A stretch of 64,000 bases of DNA, from NCBI RefSeq assembly GCF_910592395.1, contig NC_088309.1, positions 16,370,599 to 16,434,598 on the forward strand, given 5' to 3'. Source of the stretch: Lineus longissimus. Taxonomy: Eukaryota > Nemertea > Pilidiophora > Heteronemertea > Lineidae. Both the position numbers and the translations under genes were made by a program. This document shows, in pieces, positions 40,982 to 53,690 of this stretch (within the stretch, counting starts at the first letter, position 1; every line of letters starts with the position of its first letter). The notes below the pieces were generated by a model that worked only from the letters and a program-made list of their open reading frames with translations, made no database searches and had not been told where the DNA came from.

Positions 40982-43900
40982 TCACTTCTTGCAATCTTTC
41001 AGTCGCTCTTTGGCAAGCATGTTGGAAATTTTTTTGACAATCTTACTCCATTCTCTCCTGTGTAGCTCTCCTCCATTTTTCTTACTTAAATTCTTGGCAG
41101 CGAGGCAAGCTCTCATCCTAGGGGTCCGTTTTTCTTCAAAGCAAACTGCCAAGTACTTCTGCAATTCCTGGACTTCTTTTTCTGACCATTTCTGACGACT
41201 CGTATTCGACGGGGTCTTCCGACTCTTCACTGGAAGCATCTCTGCCCCAACACAGTCGTCTTCAGAATTTTCATCGCTTCCTTCCTGATTATCTGCCATC
41301 ACGCCATCATTCTGATCATCGGCATCATCACCATTTTCTTCATCGTCACCATCATCAACATGACCATCAGATGTTCTGTTTCCTGTAGACTTTTCAACCT
41401 GGGACTCAGGAAGAGTCTGCGCCTGAGTTGGCCGACTGACGAAGTCGCCGGTCTGTTCGCCAGCTGCCAAGTTTAATATGTCGGCGAAGTCAATGTCTTC
41501 CAACTTCTTGCCAATATATTTCGACTGTATATTGAGGTCTTGCATGACCAGGATTTTCCCGACATTTACCCTCTCAAGGAAAGGACTCGTCTGTCTGTAG
41601 TGGGTGAGATGAACGGTCTTATTGTGTCCCAAGTGGCGTCACACCCAATCCAACTCGTTGGAATTCAGGTTCAGGACCTGACTTAGTGTGGCCATATATT
41701 TCCTCATGGCAACACTAGTTATCCGTTCCGGGGAATGCAGATCACATTCTGAACACATCTTCTTCAATGATGAGTATGCTGATAACACCTCCAAATCTTG
41801 GTTCGGGAATAAGTACTTGTTCTTGTCATTCACACCTGCACTTTTCCTAACTGTCACAGATGACAAGAATTCAAGGGGTTGCCGGCAATCACTTGGTATC
41901 AGTACCGGAACAGGCCTGCCCTGTTTCCCTCTCGTTTCCACCAGATCCTGAGAATTCAGTAGGTACTTTTCAGTGTCAGTCAGGTCACCCATGAGACTCT
42001 GATCTAGATCAGTGACTGGTCTTCTGTTCAAGTACTTCTGAAGATGAATGGCTTCCAATTCCCCAGATCTCCTCTTGTTATACAACAAGAACCTAGTTTC
42101 GACAAGTTGCATCACTTCACGGAATCTACTCCAGGTTACAGATTCATTGGAAAGATCCAAATGAGTCAACCTCTCTATCAGGTGCTTCGACAACTTAGAA
42201 ATGTCCTCAGGTTTGGGTAAACTGACTGCTTTATTCAAGTTTCTGTCTGCAATGATCTTTCGAGCGAGTCTTGACACTTTTTCACTCCATTTTTCATCGA
42301 TATTTTCAAGAACTTCCTTTGCCTCCATCCTTTGGTTCTTCCACCTCTTCTTTGTCCGGTCTTTGTCGAACTCCATTCCAGCAAGGATCTTCTTAGTCTG
42401 TGCCATCCGGATCAGATCATATTTGATGTGGATTGCATTGGAGGGACTTTTCAACTCCTCTTCATCATCTATATCTGGGAGACTAATGGCAATGGCCGAC
42501 CTCGCAAGAACGTCAAAGTACGCTGGTCTAAGAATATCCCAAAGCTGAAGTTCACTGTCTTCTGCAGCAGAGGACAACTCAATACCATCTTGATGGGCGA
42601 TCTCTCTTGCAATTATCAGAAGTCTTGCCACAAGACGCATATGTGAAGAAGCATAATACTTCCGCTTTAGTTCATTCTGAACACATCGTTTTAGCCATGT
42701 ATCCCCAAGAGCTAGGATCAACTTGTCCTTTCGAGCTACCTTACCAATATCGTCATTGGTCATCATGCTTAACACCTCTTTCTGAAGCAATGGTGTTGCA
42801 TTTACAACGATGTTGCCCATTACCATGTCACTGGCCAAGAACAGATGTTTCTTTTTCAGGCGATCATGGCTGTCTTGTCTTTTATGACCCGCACACGTTT
42901 TTTGGTGTTTTGGTAGAGAATTCCTGCTCACCCACGATAAACATTTATGACATGGGGCATACCGTTCGTGGTTGAAAGCCGATGTTGGGCGACGGTACAG
43001 CAGAAGTTCCCCTTTTTGCTTTTTGACAACCTTGTCATTATGCCTGTGATCGCCTTTTGCTCGTAACAAGTCCATATATGGCAATGCCTCATCAAGTTTT
43101 TTCTTCCATAGTTCCAGATTACTCTTCTTTTCTTCTGCAGTAGGGAGAAATTTCTTCATTCGTCTAACATCATCTTCTTCACCATGTTTACGCAGTAGAT
43201 GATCTTGGATGTGAATCCGCAGCTCACCACAGTAGTAGCATGCATGGAAAGAATTAATCACGCGGTTGTTCTTCTTCCTGAGTTTTTTACCCAAACTCTT
43301 CTGGGGGGAGTATGTCTTTAAGACTTTCCTCACGTATATGGCTGGTACACTCATATCATGCAGTCTTTCATTTTCAGCAACATCACCTTCATCTAGAACA
43401 TCTGAATCCGAATCCCGCTGGCGACTGTTGGAGGAATTGGATACAACCTGGTGTCTTGATTCATCGGTACCAACATCTTGTGGCGGATCCTTGGCATCGC
43501 CTTTTGAAATTTCATCAGGTTCTTGCTTTTTGGCCAATTTCCTACTGCCATGCAACACAACTCGTCTTGATTTTTTCTTGATGGAAGGGCTATCAGACGA
43601 CTCATCATCGGTACTGTCATACTGCTGCCTTCTTTTGGAAGAATTGCTACAGCCAGGCAACACAGACCTGTGACTTGATTTTTTCTTGAAGGAAGGGCCA
43701 TCAGACGACTCATCATCAGTACTGTCATCCTGCTGCCTTCTTTTGGAAGAATTGCTACAGCCAGGCAACACAGACCTGCGACTTGATTTTTTCTTGAAGG
43801 AAGGGCCATCAGACGACTCATCATCAGTACTGTCATCCTGCTGCCTTCTTTTGGAAGAATTGCTACAGCCAGGCAACACAGACCTGCGACTTGAGTTTTT

Positions 43901-46236
43901 CTTGATGGAAGGGCCTGCGGACAGTTCATCATCAGATCCGACATCTGGCTTTGGTATTTTGGATGTTTTACTTCTGCCAGGTAATTCACACTTATCCCTT
44001 CGCTTTTTTAAGCGAGAAGCTTTGAAGTCTGAATCAGAACTTGAACGTCCAGAGGTTTCTACAGGATTGAAATCTGGGTCATGAAGAGAATCATCTGTGC
44101 ATGAAGTCACTCCATCTTCCTCGACTTTAACACCTTTGCTCTTGTACCGATTTGTAATGGGAAATGAGGCCAAAACAGATTCTACTTCCTGGCTGATAAA
44201 AACAACATCATCATCAGACTTATCATCAAAGTCATCTGACTCGACAGAATCAAACACCTTCTCACTGGCCAACACCGAAGAAACTGACTTAGCCGCAAAA
44301 GCAAAACCAAACTCGTGTGGCAAAACTGGGCTGTCGTTGCCACAACCTGGTGATGGGGGTATGAACTCAGCATCAGTAGATATATGAACACTAGCACTTT
44401 CGTCTAGCATCCGAGGATTAGAGGTAGTGCAGGGTTCTTGGTTGATGACCGACAGTGCACCATTTTCAAAAGTGCACTGCATCAAGAATTCAGATAATTC
44501 AGTCGGTTCTCCGACAGCAAATGAGACACCAACAGCAGAACTTTCTGGGCCAGGGGTTAACTTAGAATCTGAGGGTCGAATGTTTTGACAATGTAGAACA
44601 CTTGATAAAGAAGAGTTAGATACAACAGTAGACACATTCTCTGTTTCCTTGACAACCACTAAAGCATGGAGAGCAGAACTATTTGGCATGTCTTGCTCCC
44701 CAGTGCTTGTCTCAGAAACTGAGGATTCACTATTTTGATGATTACTAATAGACACCGCAGTAGTCGCAGTGTCATCTTGTCCTTCTACAACCAATGCAGC
44801 ATCAACAGCAGATGATTCACTGTCGTGATCAGCCTTACAATCTTGGAATGTTGCTTCACTGTCTCTGTCTGGAAGCGTTGGAAGACCATCGAATTCTTGC
44901 TCGGTGCTTGTCTCAGGAACTGAGGATTCACTATTTCGATGATTACTCACAGACACCGTAGTAGTCGCAGTGTCATCTTGTCCTTCTACAACCAATGCAG
45001 CATCAACAGCAGATGATTCACTGTCGTGATCAGCCTTACAATCTTGGAATGTTGCTTCACTGTCTCTGTCTGGAACTGTTGGAAGATCGTCGAATTCTTG
45101 CTCGGTGCTTGTCTCAGAAACTGAGGATTCACTATTTTGATGATGTTCAACACTTGATAAAGAACAGTTAGATACAACAGTAGACACATTCTCTGGTTCC
45201 TTGGCAACCAATAAAGCATGGAGAGCAGAACTATTTGGCATGTCTTGCTCCCCAGTGCTTGTCTCAGGAACTGCGGATTCACTATTTTGATGATGTACAA
45301 CACTTGACAAAGAACAGTTAGATACAACAGTAGACACATTCTCTGGTTCCTTGACAACCAATAAAGCATGGAGAGCAGAACTATTTGGCATGTCTTGCTC
45401 CCGAGTGCTTGTCTCAGGAACTGCGGATTCACTATTTTGATGATGTACAACACTTGACAAAGAACAGTTAGATACAACAGTAGACACATTCTCTGGTTCC
45501 TTGACAACCAATAAAGCATGGAGAGCAGAACTATTTGGCATGTCTTGCTCCCCAGTGCTTGTCTCAGGAACTGCGGATTCACTATTTCGATGATTACTCA
45601 CAGACACCGCAGTAGTCGCAGTGTCATCTTGTCCTTCTACAACAAATGCAGCATCAACAGCAGATGATTCACTGTCATGATCAGCCTTACAATCTTGGAA
45701 TGTTGCTTCACTGTCTCTGTCTGGAAGCGTTGGAAGATTGTCGAATTCTTGCTCAGTGCTTGTCTCAGAAACTAAGGATTCACTATTTTGATGATGTACA
45801 ACACTTGATAAAGAAGAGTCAGATACAACAGTAGACCCATTCTCTGGTTCCTTGACAACCAATAAAGCATGGAGAGCAGAACTATTTGGCATGTCTTGCT
45901 CCCCAGTGCTTGTCTCAGGAACTGAGGATTCACTATTTTGATGATTACTAATAGACACCGCAGTAGTCGCAGTGTCATCTTGTCCTTCTACAACCAATGC
46001 AGCATCAACAGCAGATGATTCACTGTCGTGTTTAGCCTTACAATCTTGGAATGTTGCTTCACTGTCTCTGTCTGGAACTGTTGGAAGATCGTCGAATTGT
46101 CTTTTCAACTCTTGGCCCTTCAGTGACGTTACGAACGCTATGCCTAATTCGGGCAACGACAAGAATTTCTTGGCCCATGCAATATCAGCTGCAAATGCTT
46201 GGAGTGTGGATTTATGATTCTTTTTTTCAAGAATTC
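40982..46236 (-). CDS. Large last exon of SET-domain gene: repeats, zinc fingers, tyrosine-recombinase-like and SANT-like regions; in-frame TGA
   Basis: The exon starts after TTTTTTTCAG at 46237 and is open for 4,595 nt to a TGA (41639-41641), then open again in the same frame to 40982. In order: Ser/Glu-rich 50-aa repeats (150-bp period, about 44.6-46.1 kb), a Lys/Ser 36-aa repeat (108-bp period, about 43.6-43.9 kb), zinc-finger-like CYYCGELRIHIQDHLLRKH and CHKCLSWVSRNSLPKHQKTC, and a long helical region. Then AMRKYMATLSQVLNLNSNEL, DWV-stop-RHLGHNKTVHLTHYR, an acidic linker and a SANT/Myb-like end (RQKWSEKEVQELQKYL). R...AT...LGH...HYR matches box II of tyrosine recombinases (Arg, His, Tyr). 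I recall fish and invertebrate proteins with SET + zinc finger + this C-terminus. The stop lies just before the predicted catalytic His: mutation, error or readthrough. Confidence 0.75.
41639..41641 (-). other. In-frame TGA inside the recombinase-like box
   Basis: The codon series is GAG TTG GAT TGG GTG TGA CGC CAC TTG GGA CAC. The same frame stays open for 218 more codons after it, with conserved-looking residues (LGH, HYR) and a SANT-like end. Confidence 0.85.
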
Positions 46237-49200
46237 CTGAAAAAAACACAAATAGTATTACATAGAATGCTAACTTACACTCCACAGACAACATCTGTTT
46301 CGTGTCACCAAACAAGAAGAGGCCCAAGTGCCTGGCGCTCAGCTGAAAAGGCGGTCATTAATTGCATGGCATGATAGTTTTTATATAAAGATGGGACGAA
46401 GCTGAGGTAGATAAGGTGGTCATATTCGATGTTACATGAACCCCCATTTCAGCATGGGCTCCCTTATGGTCCCCCTGTGAATACATTAGGACAGGGCAAA
46501 GTTAAGGTTGCAAAAATGCCGGCCATTGGACATTACATCATGCTAAATTTGGGCACAGGCAGTCCTAATGGCTCCTACCATGCCTGTGAATTTCATGAAG
46601 ATCGGACAAAGTTGAGGTTTTCAGGATGGTTGTTATGGCAGCTATATTGGATGTCACCCTTCACTCAGTTGGAACATAACGTTCGGTGCACAAGCAATAG
46701 ACAGATATGTTCTCTCTCAAGCATTGGTGACAACGCTTCACCCTCAGACTATGCTCCCACCAACCCTTGACGACTTTTGCTGTTAAGCGGGCCATACTAA
46801 GCCTGTTTCAACCAGCCAATCTTTTTGTGAATCACATTATGAATGACTCACCTCTGCCGGCAGTAATAAACTGTCTGAACCAATCTAAATCGATTTTATT
46901 AGTATATGGGCAGCCGCAAAGAAGTAGGTCAGACATTGTCTGCTGACACTTCCTGTGTTCTGATTAGTCGACACTCTACAATGACCGGCTTGCAAATTTA
47001 GAGGGGGCAAACACATGTGTGCCAATTTGATTCCTAGTAATATTATGATATAATTTAATACATCATAGTCAATTTAGATCACAAAGTTTCTGAAATGAAG
47101 AGTTTTGGTTTCGCACGCAGGTTTTTTCCCTGCAAGTTGAAACACAAAATCGGTAGAAAGTTGCCATGGGTTTGTATATAAGAGGTTTGACGCAGTACAG
47201 AGACATGGAAGGCCAGGAGGGTTCTGGAGGGCCACAAGGATGGCTTGAACCAACACACACCCTAGTCACAGACAAACAAGAATACTAGAGGTGCGCAAGC
47301 ATACTCTAGCCTGTACGAGCACCAATTAAATCTGCACAAGAAAAAGGATCCATAAGGCGAGCAATTGAATTGAACCCAACATTCGGTGCACAAACAATGG
47401 ACAGACACATTATCTGTGGCTTGCACACCTATTCTTAGCCTATATGGGCACCAACTAAAGGTGCACAAGAAAAAATATCCATAAGGCTCAATTGAACTCC
47501 ACATTCGGTGCACAAGCAATGGACAGACACATTCTCTGTGGCTTGCACACCTTTTCTTAGCCTACATGAGCACCAATTAAAGGTGCACAAGAAAAAAGAT
47601 CCATAAGGCTCAATTGAACTCCACATTCGGTGCACAAGCAATGGACAGACACATTCTCTGTGGCTTGCACACCTATTCTTAGCCTACATGAGCACCAATT
47701 AAAGGTGCACAAGAAAAAAGATCCATAAGGCTCAATTAAACTTACTCAGTGTACAAGCAATAGACTGACACCTTCTCTGTTGCTTGCACACCTATTCTGA
47801 AGGGCCACAAGGACAGATTGAACCAACACACACCATTCACAGGCGAACAAGAATACTAAAAGTGCATAAGCATACTCTAGCCTGTATGAGCACCTTCTTG
47901 CACAAAGAGCAAATATTTTCTGCATCATTTAGACTAATGGATTCCCCATTGTGCCAATGACCCAAAATCAATAGACTATCATTACAAGGACAGTCATGTG
48001 TGAAAAAGACCCCCAAAAGAATATTACTACAATGGGGTACCCACACAACTAAAACAACAGCCAGAAAAAGACTTGACTTTTGCTCTGTTATACAGCGTCA
48101 GGTTGATCGTCATGACACAAAGACTAACATTGTTTAATCCTGTTTTCCGACACCCTCGGGGCTTATGCTGGTGAGGTGCAGGTTCCTCATTGGGCAAAGC
48201 AAAGGCATGCTCTGAGTGGCTCTGTCCGAGGTAGACATGGAATACTCACTAGTATGTACATGCTTTCATAATGTCAGATAAACTTCAAGATTTGTAATTA
48301 CCTCTCCCTTTCTCCTCTAGGCCATTCCAACTCTCTGTGTTTGGTCGAACAATGTCACGGACGTTTACTTTTATGCTGTAAAACAAAAGGTTCAATTAGA
48401 CAACGGAGTTGCCAATATATCATCCACATTAAAATCCACTGTCACAATGCTGATTGCCAATGGCATCAGGCAGATTTGGACACATTGTTAACATGGTTAG
48501 CGCAGGTTTTCTTCACATGTCATTGAATTAACATGATTAAGGGAAACCATCAGGAACAAATGAAGATATTAGAAATACTGACTAGAAACACCTCCCTTCT
48601 TGAAAAAGATAAGGTTGCAGAAGGGTGGGTGAATACGGATATTATTCAAGTTTTGAGCTTCAAACATCTGTTGGTTTTCATCTACGGTACAGGCTTAAAT
48701 ATAGCCAGAACCTGTATAAACTCCCTGAAGTCATCACCTGATCACCAAACACAAATTGCACTACATGTATTTGGATTATCAGATCATAGTAGAAGGAACT
48801 TACACAGCTTTATCAGTGTTGCAATAAATGTGAATCCTCCCTTTATCCTCCGATTCCTCATACACTAAAACGGGCCACCGGACATCCGCAGGGACATCTC
48901 GCAGGGACATCTCGCATACAAGCAAAAACCAACGTACCTACAAAGAGACAAACGAAATTAAGTTTCAAGAATAAGCAGTTAGATGCCGTATGATATTCCA
49001 AATATGTGCTTGCAGTTGCACGTGACCGCAGGCTCTAAAAATAACTTTCACGCATGTTGTGTTTGTTATTCAAACTCGCCTGTTCAGCTCGATATTTCCT
49101 GATAACGGCGCGTTTAACCAACTATTTACACCCGAATCAAATAGCTGAAATACCCAGCAAATGAAATATTGCCCTCATCTTGAAAAATGTTGATGCTAGC

Positions 49201-50400
49201 ACATTGATTTTTGAACTTATATGGCTGAATCACGTGTGGCGTTCACAAGGCGCGACATCTCGGAGCAGACAAACTGAGAATACTCGCATTTCATTTGCTG
49301 AGAAAAAGCTTGCGGCAATGACGTCACTTCGCGGGATCTACAAACTTCCCTGCTATTTGAGGCAGTGGTAGAAATAGTAACTTCTAGACATCTATTTATA
49401 GCACTGCGTAGGAGTGTGCAGCAAGAGCTGTTTACCAGCCACTAATTTTCAGCAAATTTAATCCAGCAGCAGAACTGCTGGTCTACAGAAAATGTGACAC
49501 TACATGTATATCCAATTAAGTATATGGCCAGGAAATGCAAAAACAATTTTAGCAAGCCAAATATTTGAACTATTAAACCATCTCTTGACTTTTCAAACAG
49601 AGTCAGAATAAGGAACAGCAGATAATCACAAGGCGAGGGTCACTTTAAAATGTCTTAGATCAAAAGATCACATTCACTTAACCTCCAGTCTCATCAAGTT
49701 CAAAGACTTCACAACATGATATTGATAAAGGCGATATCTCACTTTACAGTAACAAGAATAATATCTAGCATTAGCAATGAATTTGCTGGTGCAGTTTTAA
49801 TCATCCAACATCCTGGCTTTGATCTAGAAAGACCTGAATATTTTGGACAAATGCCAAGAAGGTTACACATCATAGTATGGTACATACCAGGCCTCATATC
49901 CCCATCATCACTTACACCAATGGCATGACTGGAGCCTGAAATTGGTAAGGAAAGAAAGTGTGAAACACCCCTCGAGTGGTTAAAATGATCAGCACAAACA
50001 AGGAGGTTAAAAGAGGAAGGGATCCCTGTCAAAACGGAGGGCTAATAATGAGTGCACAAACTAGGATGCCAAATATGCCTGATGTGGCCACACAAATCCA
50101 ACATTTAATAATTAGAGATTGACAACAGATTGAGATTGGATTCCTCTACGCCTAAAGAGGGTCAGCAAGCGAAAATGATATAAGGCAGGGCCCGGTGGTT
50201 GTACAATAAGTAAATTAAGCACTTACTTGCAGTTAGCTAAAACTAAATGGGGCCTATTGGCAGCTTCCTAGCTCTCTGAGCTGGTCTGACTATCTTACCA
50301 ATTAGGTGCCATCAGGGTCTAATTTTGTCATACTCATAGATTGCAAGTAAATGCATACCGGGTGATGTTTGCATATGAACAATAGTTTATTGGTTCTTAC
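46237..50400. other. Intron-like region of the SET gene with repeats
   Basis: It holds a repeat end at about 46315-46350 (AGAGGCCCAAGTGCC, related to 3934), GTTCGGTGCACAAGC units (46680) and the 122-bp minisatellite at 47270-47890. No open frame with recognisable product; the 48533-48868 plus-strand frame is featureless. Confidence 0.55.
47270..47890. repeat. 122-bp minisatellite, about 4-5 units
   Basis: GTGCACAAGAAAAAAGATCC recurs at 47461, 47583 and 47705 (period 122) with diverged units on both sides. Each unit also holds CGGTGCACAAGCAATGGACA and a CTTGCACACCTATTCTTAGC segment. It shares the TGCACAAG core with the 8.6-kb minisatellite. Confidence 0.9.
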
Positions 50401-50428
50401 CTGCTGATGCCACCTGTTGGTGTAGTTT
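50401..50428 (-). CDS. Candidate 28-nt microexon of the SET gene
   Basis: On the minus strand AGTACAG precedes AAACTACACCAACAGGTGGC ATCAGCAG, and GTAAGAA follows. The 28 nt add KLHQQVASA plus one base. This is exactly the phase needed to join exon 3 (phase 0 end) to the large exon (needs one base before GA). Splice signals and phase fit, but so short an exon could be chance. Confidence 0.4.
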
Positions 50429-50635
50429 CTGTACTAATATGAGCCGATTAGCAAGCTCACAATAGGGTCCCTTTAACTTTCCTAGTTAACTTAACCAAAG
50501 TTAATGCAAACCGGGCCCAGAACATTTAAAAATATTAATATATCAACAATTTTTTAGTTAGAATCATTTTGCAACATAATGTTTTGAGAATGCAGCAACA
50601 TAATACATGTACCTTTTCTCTTACTCTGCAAAATG

Positions 50636-53370
50636 AAACGGCCAGGGGCCATTGTGCTCACCGTATACATCTTTTAGTAGGCAGGATCATGCTTAGTTTA
50701 GAGGTGAATATGGTGAACACAATCAGGCATGAAGACTTTTTTTAGATGTGTATTGATGTCAAGTAATAAGACATGGCACAATTGTCTATGACATAAACAA
50801 GATCAATATCGTGTGATTGCTAAGAGTCCCTGCAATAAAAATTCATCGAAAAAAAGTCATTAATAAGCGAGATATTGCACCCCCTGGTGGCCAAATCAAG
50901 AATCAGATCAGGCCAAAATTCAGTGTCAGAGTTTATCTGATGTAGGGGGCTACATGTACCAACTTTCAAGTTCATAGCTTCAGAAGTTAAGAATCGGCCA
51001 TAGTTACACTCTAATGGCCAATTTACGCCATTTGACCTCTGTGACCTAGAAAAGGAGGTCAAATCCAAAAATCGTAGGACATGTGGTGTATCCTTGCTAA
51101 AAGTCCCTGCCATAAAAATTTTATCTAAAACAATTCACTCAAATAAGCAAGATATTGCACTTCTTCCTTTTTCCATTATGGCCCCCTGGTGGCCGAATAA
51201 AGAATCAGATCAGGCCAAAATTCGGCATCAAAGGTTATCTGATGTAGGGGGTTATATGCACCAAGTTTCAAGTTCATATCTTTACTGGTTAAGAAACGTG
51301 CCATAGTTTACACTCTAACGGCCAATTTACGCCATATGACCTCTGTGACCTTGAAAAGTAGGTCAAATTGAAAACCCGTAAGACATGTAATGTATTCTTC
51401 CTAAGAGTACCTACCATAAAAATGTTATCGAAAACAAGTCACTTATAAGCGAGATATCACACTTTTTAGATATCCACTTTTGGCCCCCTGGTGGCAAAGT
51501 TGAGAATCAGATCAAACTAAAATTCAGCACCAGAGGCTATGTGATATAGGGGGTTATATGTACCAAGTTTCAAGTTCATAGCTTTAATGGTTAAGAAACG
51601 TGCCATAGTTTAGTAAGTTTACACTCTAACGGCCAATTTACGCCATATGACCTCTGTGACCTTGAAAAGTAGGTCAAATTGAAAACCCGTAAGATATGTG
51701 ATGTATTCTTCCTAAGAGTACCTACCATAAAAATTTTATCGAAAACAAGTCACTTATAAGCGAGATATCACACTTTTTAGATTTCCCCCTGGTGGCAAAG
51801 TTGAGGATCAGATCAAACTAAAATTCAGCACCAGAGGCTATGTGATATAGGGGGTTATATGTTCTAAGTTTCAAGTTCATAGCTTTAGTGGTTAAGAAAC
51901 GTGCCATAGTTTACACTCTAACGGCCAATTTGCGCCATATGACCTCTGTGAACTTGAAAAGTAGGTCAAATTAAAAACCAGTATGATATAAGATGTATAT
52001 GTGCTATGAGTACCTACAACACAAGTTTCATCGAAAACAAGTCACTAATAAGCGAGATATCACACTTTTTAGATATCGACATTTGGCCCCTGGTGGCCAA
52101 GTTGAGAATCAGATCGGACCGAAATTCAGTGTCAGAGGTCACCTGACCTAGGGGGTGCTGTGTACAAAGTTTCAAGTTCATAGCCCTAGCGGTTAAGAAA
52201 CGTGCCACTGTTTTTGAAATAGGTTACGACGACGGACGACGACGACGGACATTGCGGTATTACATAAACTCCCCTACGGTGAGCAGCAAAAAATAATAAA
52301 ATAAAAAAAATATTTTTGGCCGTCCCTGACCGGGGTTTGAACTCACGACCTTTGGATTGCCACAACACGAAAAACACAAAACATGCAATTTCGGCCATAT
52401 CTGTGTCTACGTTGTGACCTCTGTGACCTTGACAAGTAGGTCAAATTAAAAACCCATATGATATATGATGTATCCTTGCTATGAGTACCTACCACAAAAG
52501 TTTTATCGAAAACAAGTCATCAATAAGCGAGATATCACACTTTTTAGATAGCCACATTCGACCCCCTGGTGGCCAAACTGAGAATCAGATCGGACCGATA
52601 TTCAGCACAAGAGGTTATCTGTTAGGGGGTTATATGTACCAAGTTTCAAGTTCATAGCTGTGGCGGTTGAGAAACGTGCCATAGTTACACTGAAACAGCC
52701 AATTTATGCCATTTGACCTCTGCAACCTTGAAAAGTAGGTCAAATTAAAAACCTGTACGATATATGATGTATCCTTGCTATGAGTACCCACCACGAAAGT
52801 TTTATTGAAAACAAGTTATTGATAAGCGAATTATCACACTTTTTAGGTATCCACATTCGGCCCCCTGGTGGCCAAGTTGAGAATCAGATCAGACCGAAAT
52901 TCAGCACCCGAAGTTATCTGGTATAGGGGGTTATATGTACTAAGTTTCAAGTTCATAGCTGTGGAGGTTGAAAAACGTGCCATAGTTACACTGAAACAGC
53001 CAATTTACGCCATTTGACCTCTGTGACCTTGAAAAGTAGGTCAAATTAAAAACCCGTATGATATATGATGTATCCGTGCTATGAGTACCTACCACAAAAA
53101 TTTCATTCCAAACAAGTCATTAATAAGCGAGATATCACACTTTTTAGATATCTACATTCGGCCCCCTGGTGGCCAAATAAGAATCAGATCGGACCGAAAT
53201 TTAGTGTCACAGGTCATCTGACCAAGGGAGTCCTGTGTACAAAGTTACAAGTTCATAGGCTTAGCGGTTAAGAAACGTGCCACTGTTTTTGAAACAGGAT
53301 ACGACGACGACGGACGACGGACGATGACGGACACTGCGGTATTGTATAGACTCCCCTACGGTGAGCCAAA
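50636..53370 (-). repeat. Array of about eight ~300-bp units, head at the right end
   Basis: Units repeat at about 300 bp, marked by the GCCCCCTGGTGG block (near 50880, 51181, 51483, 51784, 52084, 52560, 52860, 53161), a TATGTACCAAGTTTCAAGTT block and GACCTCTGTGACCTTGAAAA. Read on the minus strand it starts GGCTCACCGTAGGGGAGTC then GTCC/GTC microsatellite and ends GTGAGCACAATGGCCCCTGG. A second head lies at about 52252-52272. The body shares blocks with the AGCTCACC repeats (copies 1-3), so this is a longer relative. It lies in an intron of the SET gene. Non-coding. Confidence 0.85.
52275..52405 (-). repeat. tRNA-like / SINE remnant inside the array
   Basis: Minus strand: GGTCGTGAGTTCAAACCCCG resembles a T-arm with B box (GTTCRANNCC), followed by a GGGACGGCC end and an A/T-rich tail next to the internal head at 52272. 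An A-box-like TATGGCCGAAATTG lies about 60 nt upstream. No full cloverleaf could be drawn, so it is a SINE or tRNA pseudogene rather than a functional tRNA. Confidence 0.35.
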
Positions 53371-53690
53371 AAGGTACTCAATAATAATTCATAATCACAT
53401 ACAAATGATTCCAGTCTACCGTTGTTCTTAACTGCATCTGTAAACCAGGAAATGTCTGCCATTATAGGGCTAGCCGCTAATCTTCTCCAACTCCCACAGG
53501 TCCCTAGTAACGTTCTACTGAGTCAAAATATTTTACCACCAAGTTAAAATCCACCTGTGCCATTCCGATCATTACAGGATAAGATAAGATGGCATAACAA
53601 AGAAACTGGGCACACTGCAATGGAGACTTGGACAGATTCACTAACTCCACAGACTCGCATCAATCTACTTGAAATCTAAAACTCACTCAC
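53371..53690. other. Intron sequence, nothing seen
   Basis: Non-coding stretch between the repeat array and exon 3 of the SET gene. Confidence 0.5.

Noticed and set aside
40982-46236. TGA at 41639 as a selenocysteine codon
   Set aside because: No SECIS-like structure was looked for successfully and the family is not a redox protein; nonsense mutation or readthrough is more likely.
46237-46327. N-terminal extension MGLFLFGDTKQ... with a hydrophobic stretch, suggesting a signal peptide on the large host ORF
   Set aside because: It precedes a strong TTTTTTTCAG acceptor at 46237; the sequence is intronic and the exon starts at 46236.
42201-46374. Plus-strand frames of 60-135 codons across the large SET-gene exon, and the repetitive alternative minus frame at 44986-45582
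   Set aside because: Shadows of the 4.6-kb coding exon. The repeated alternative frame stays open only because the 150-bp period is a multiple of three.
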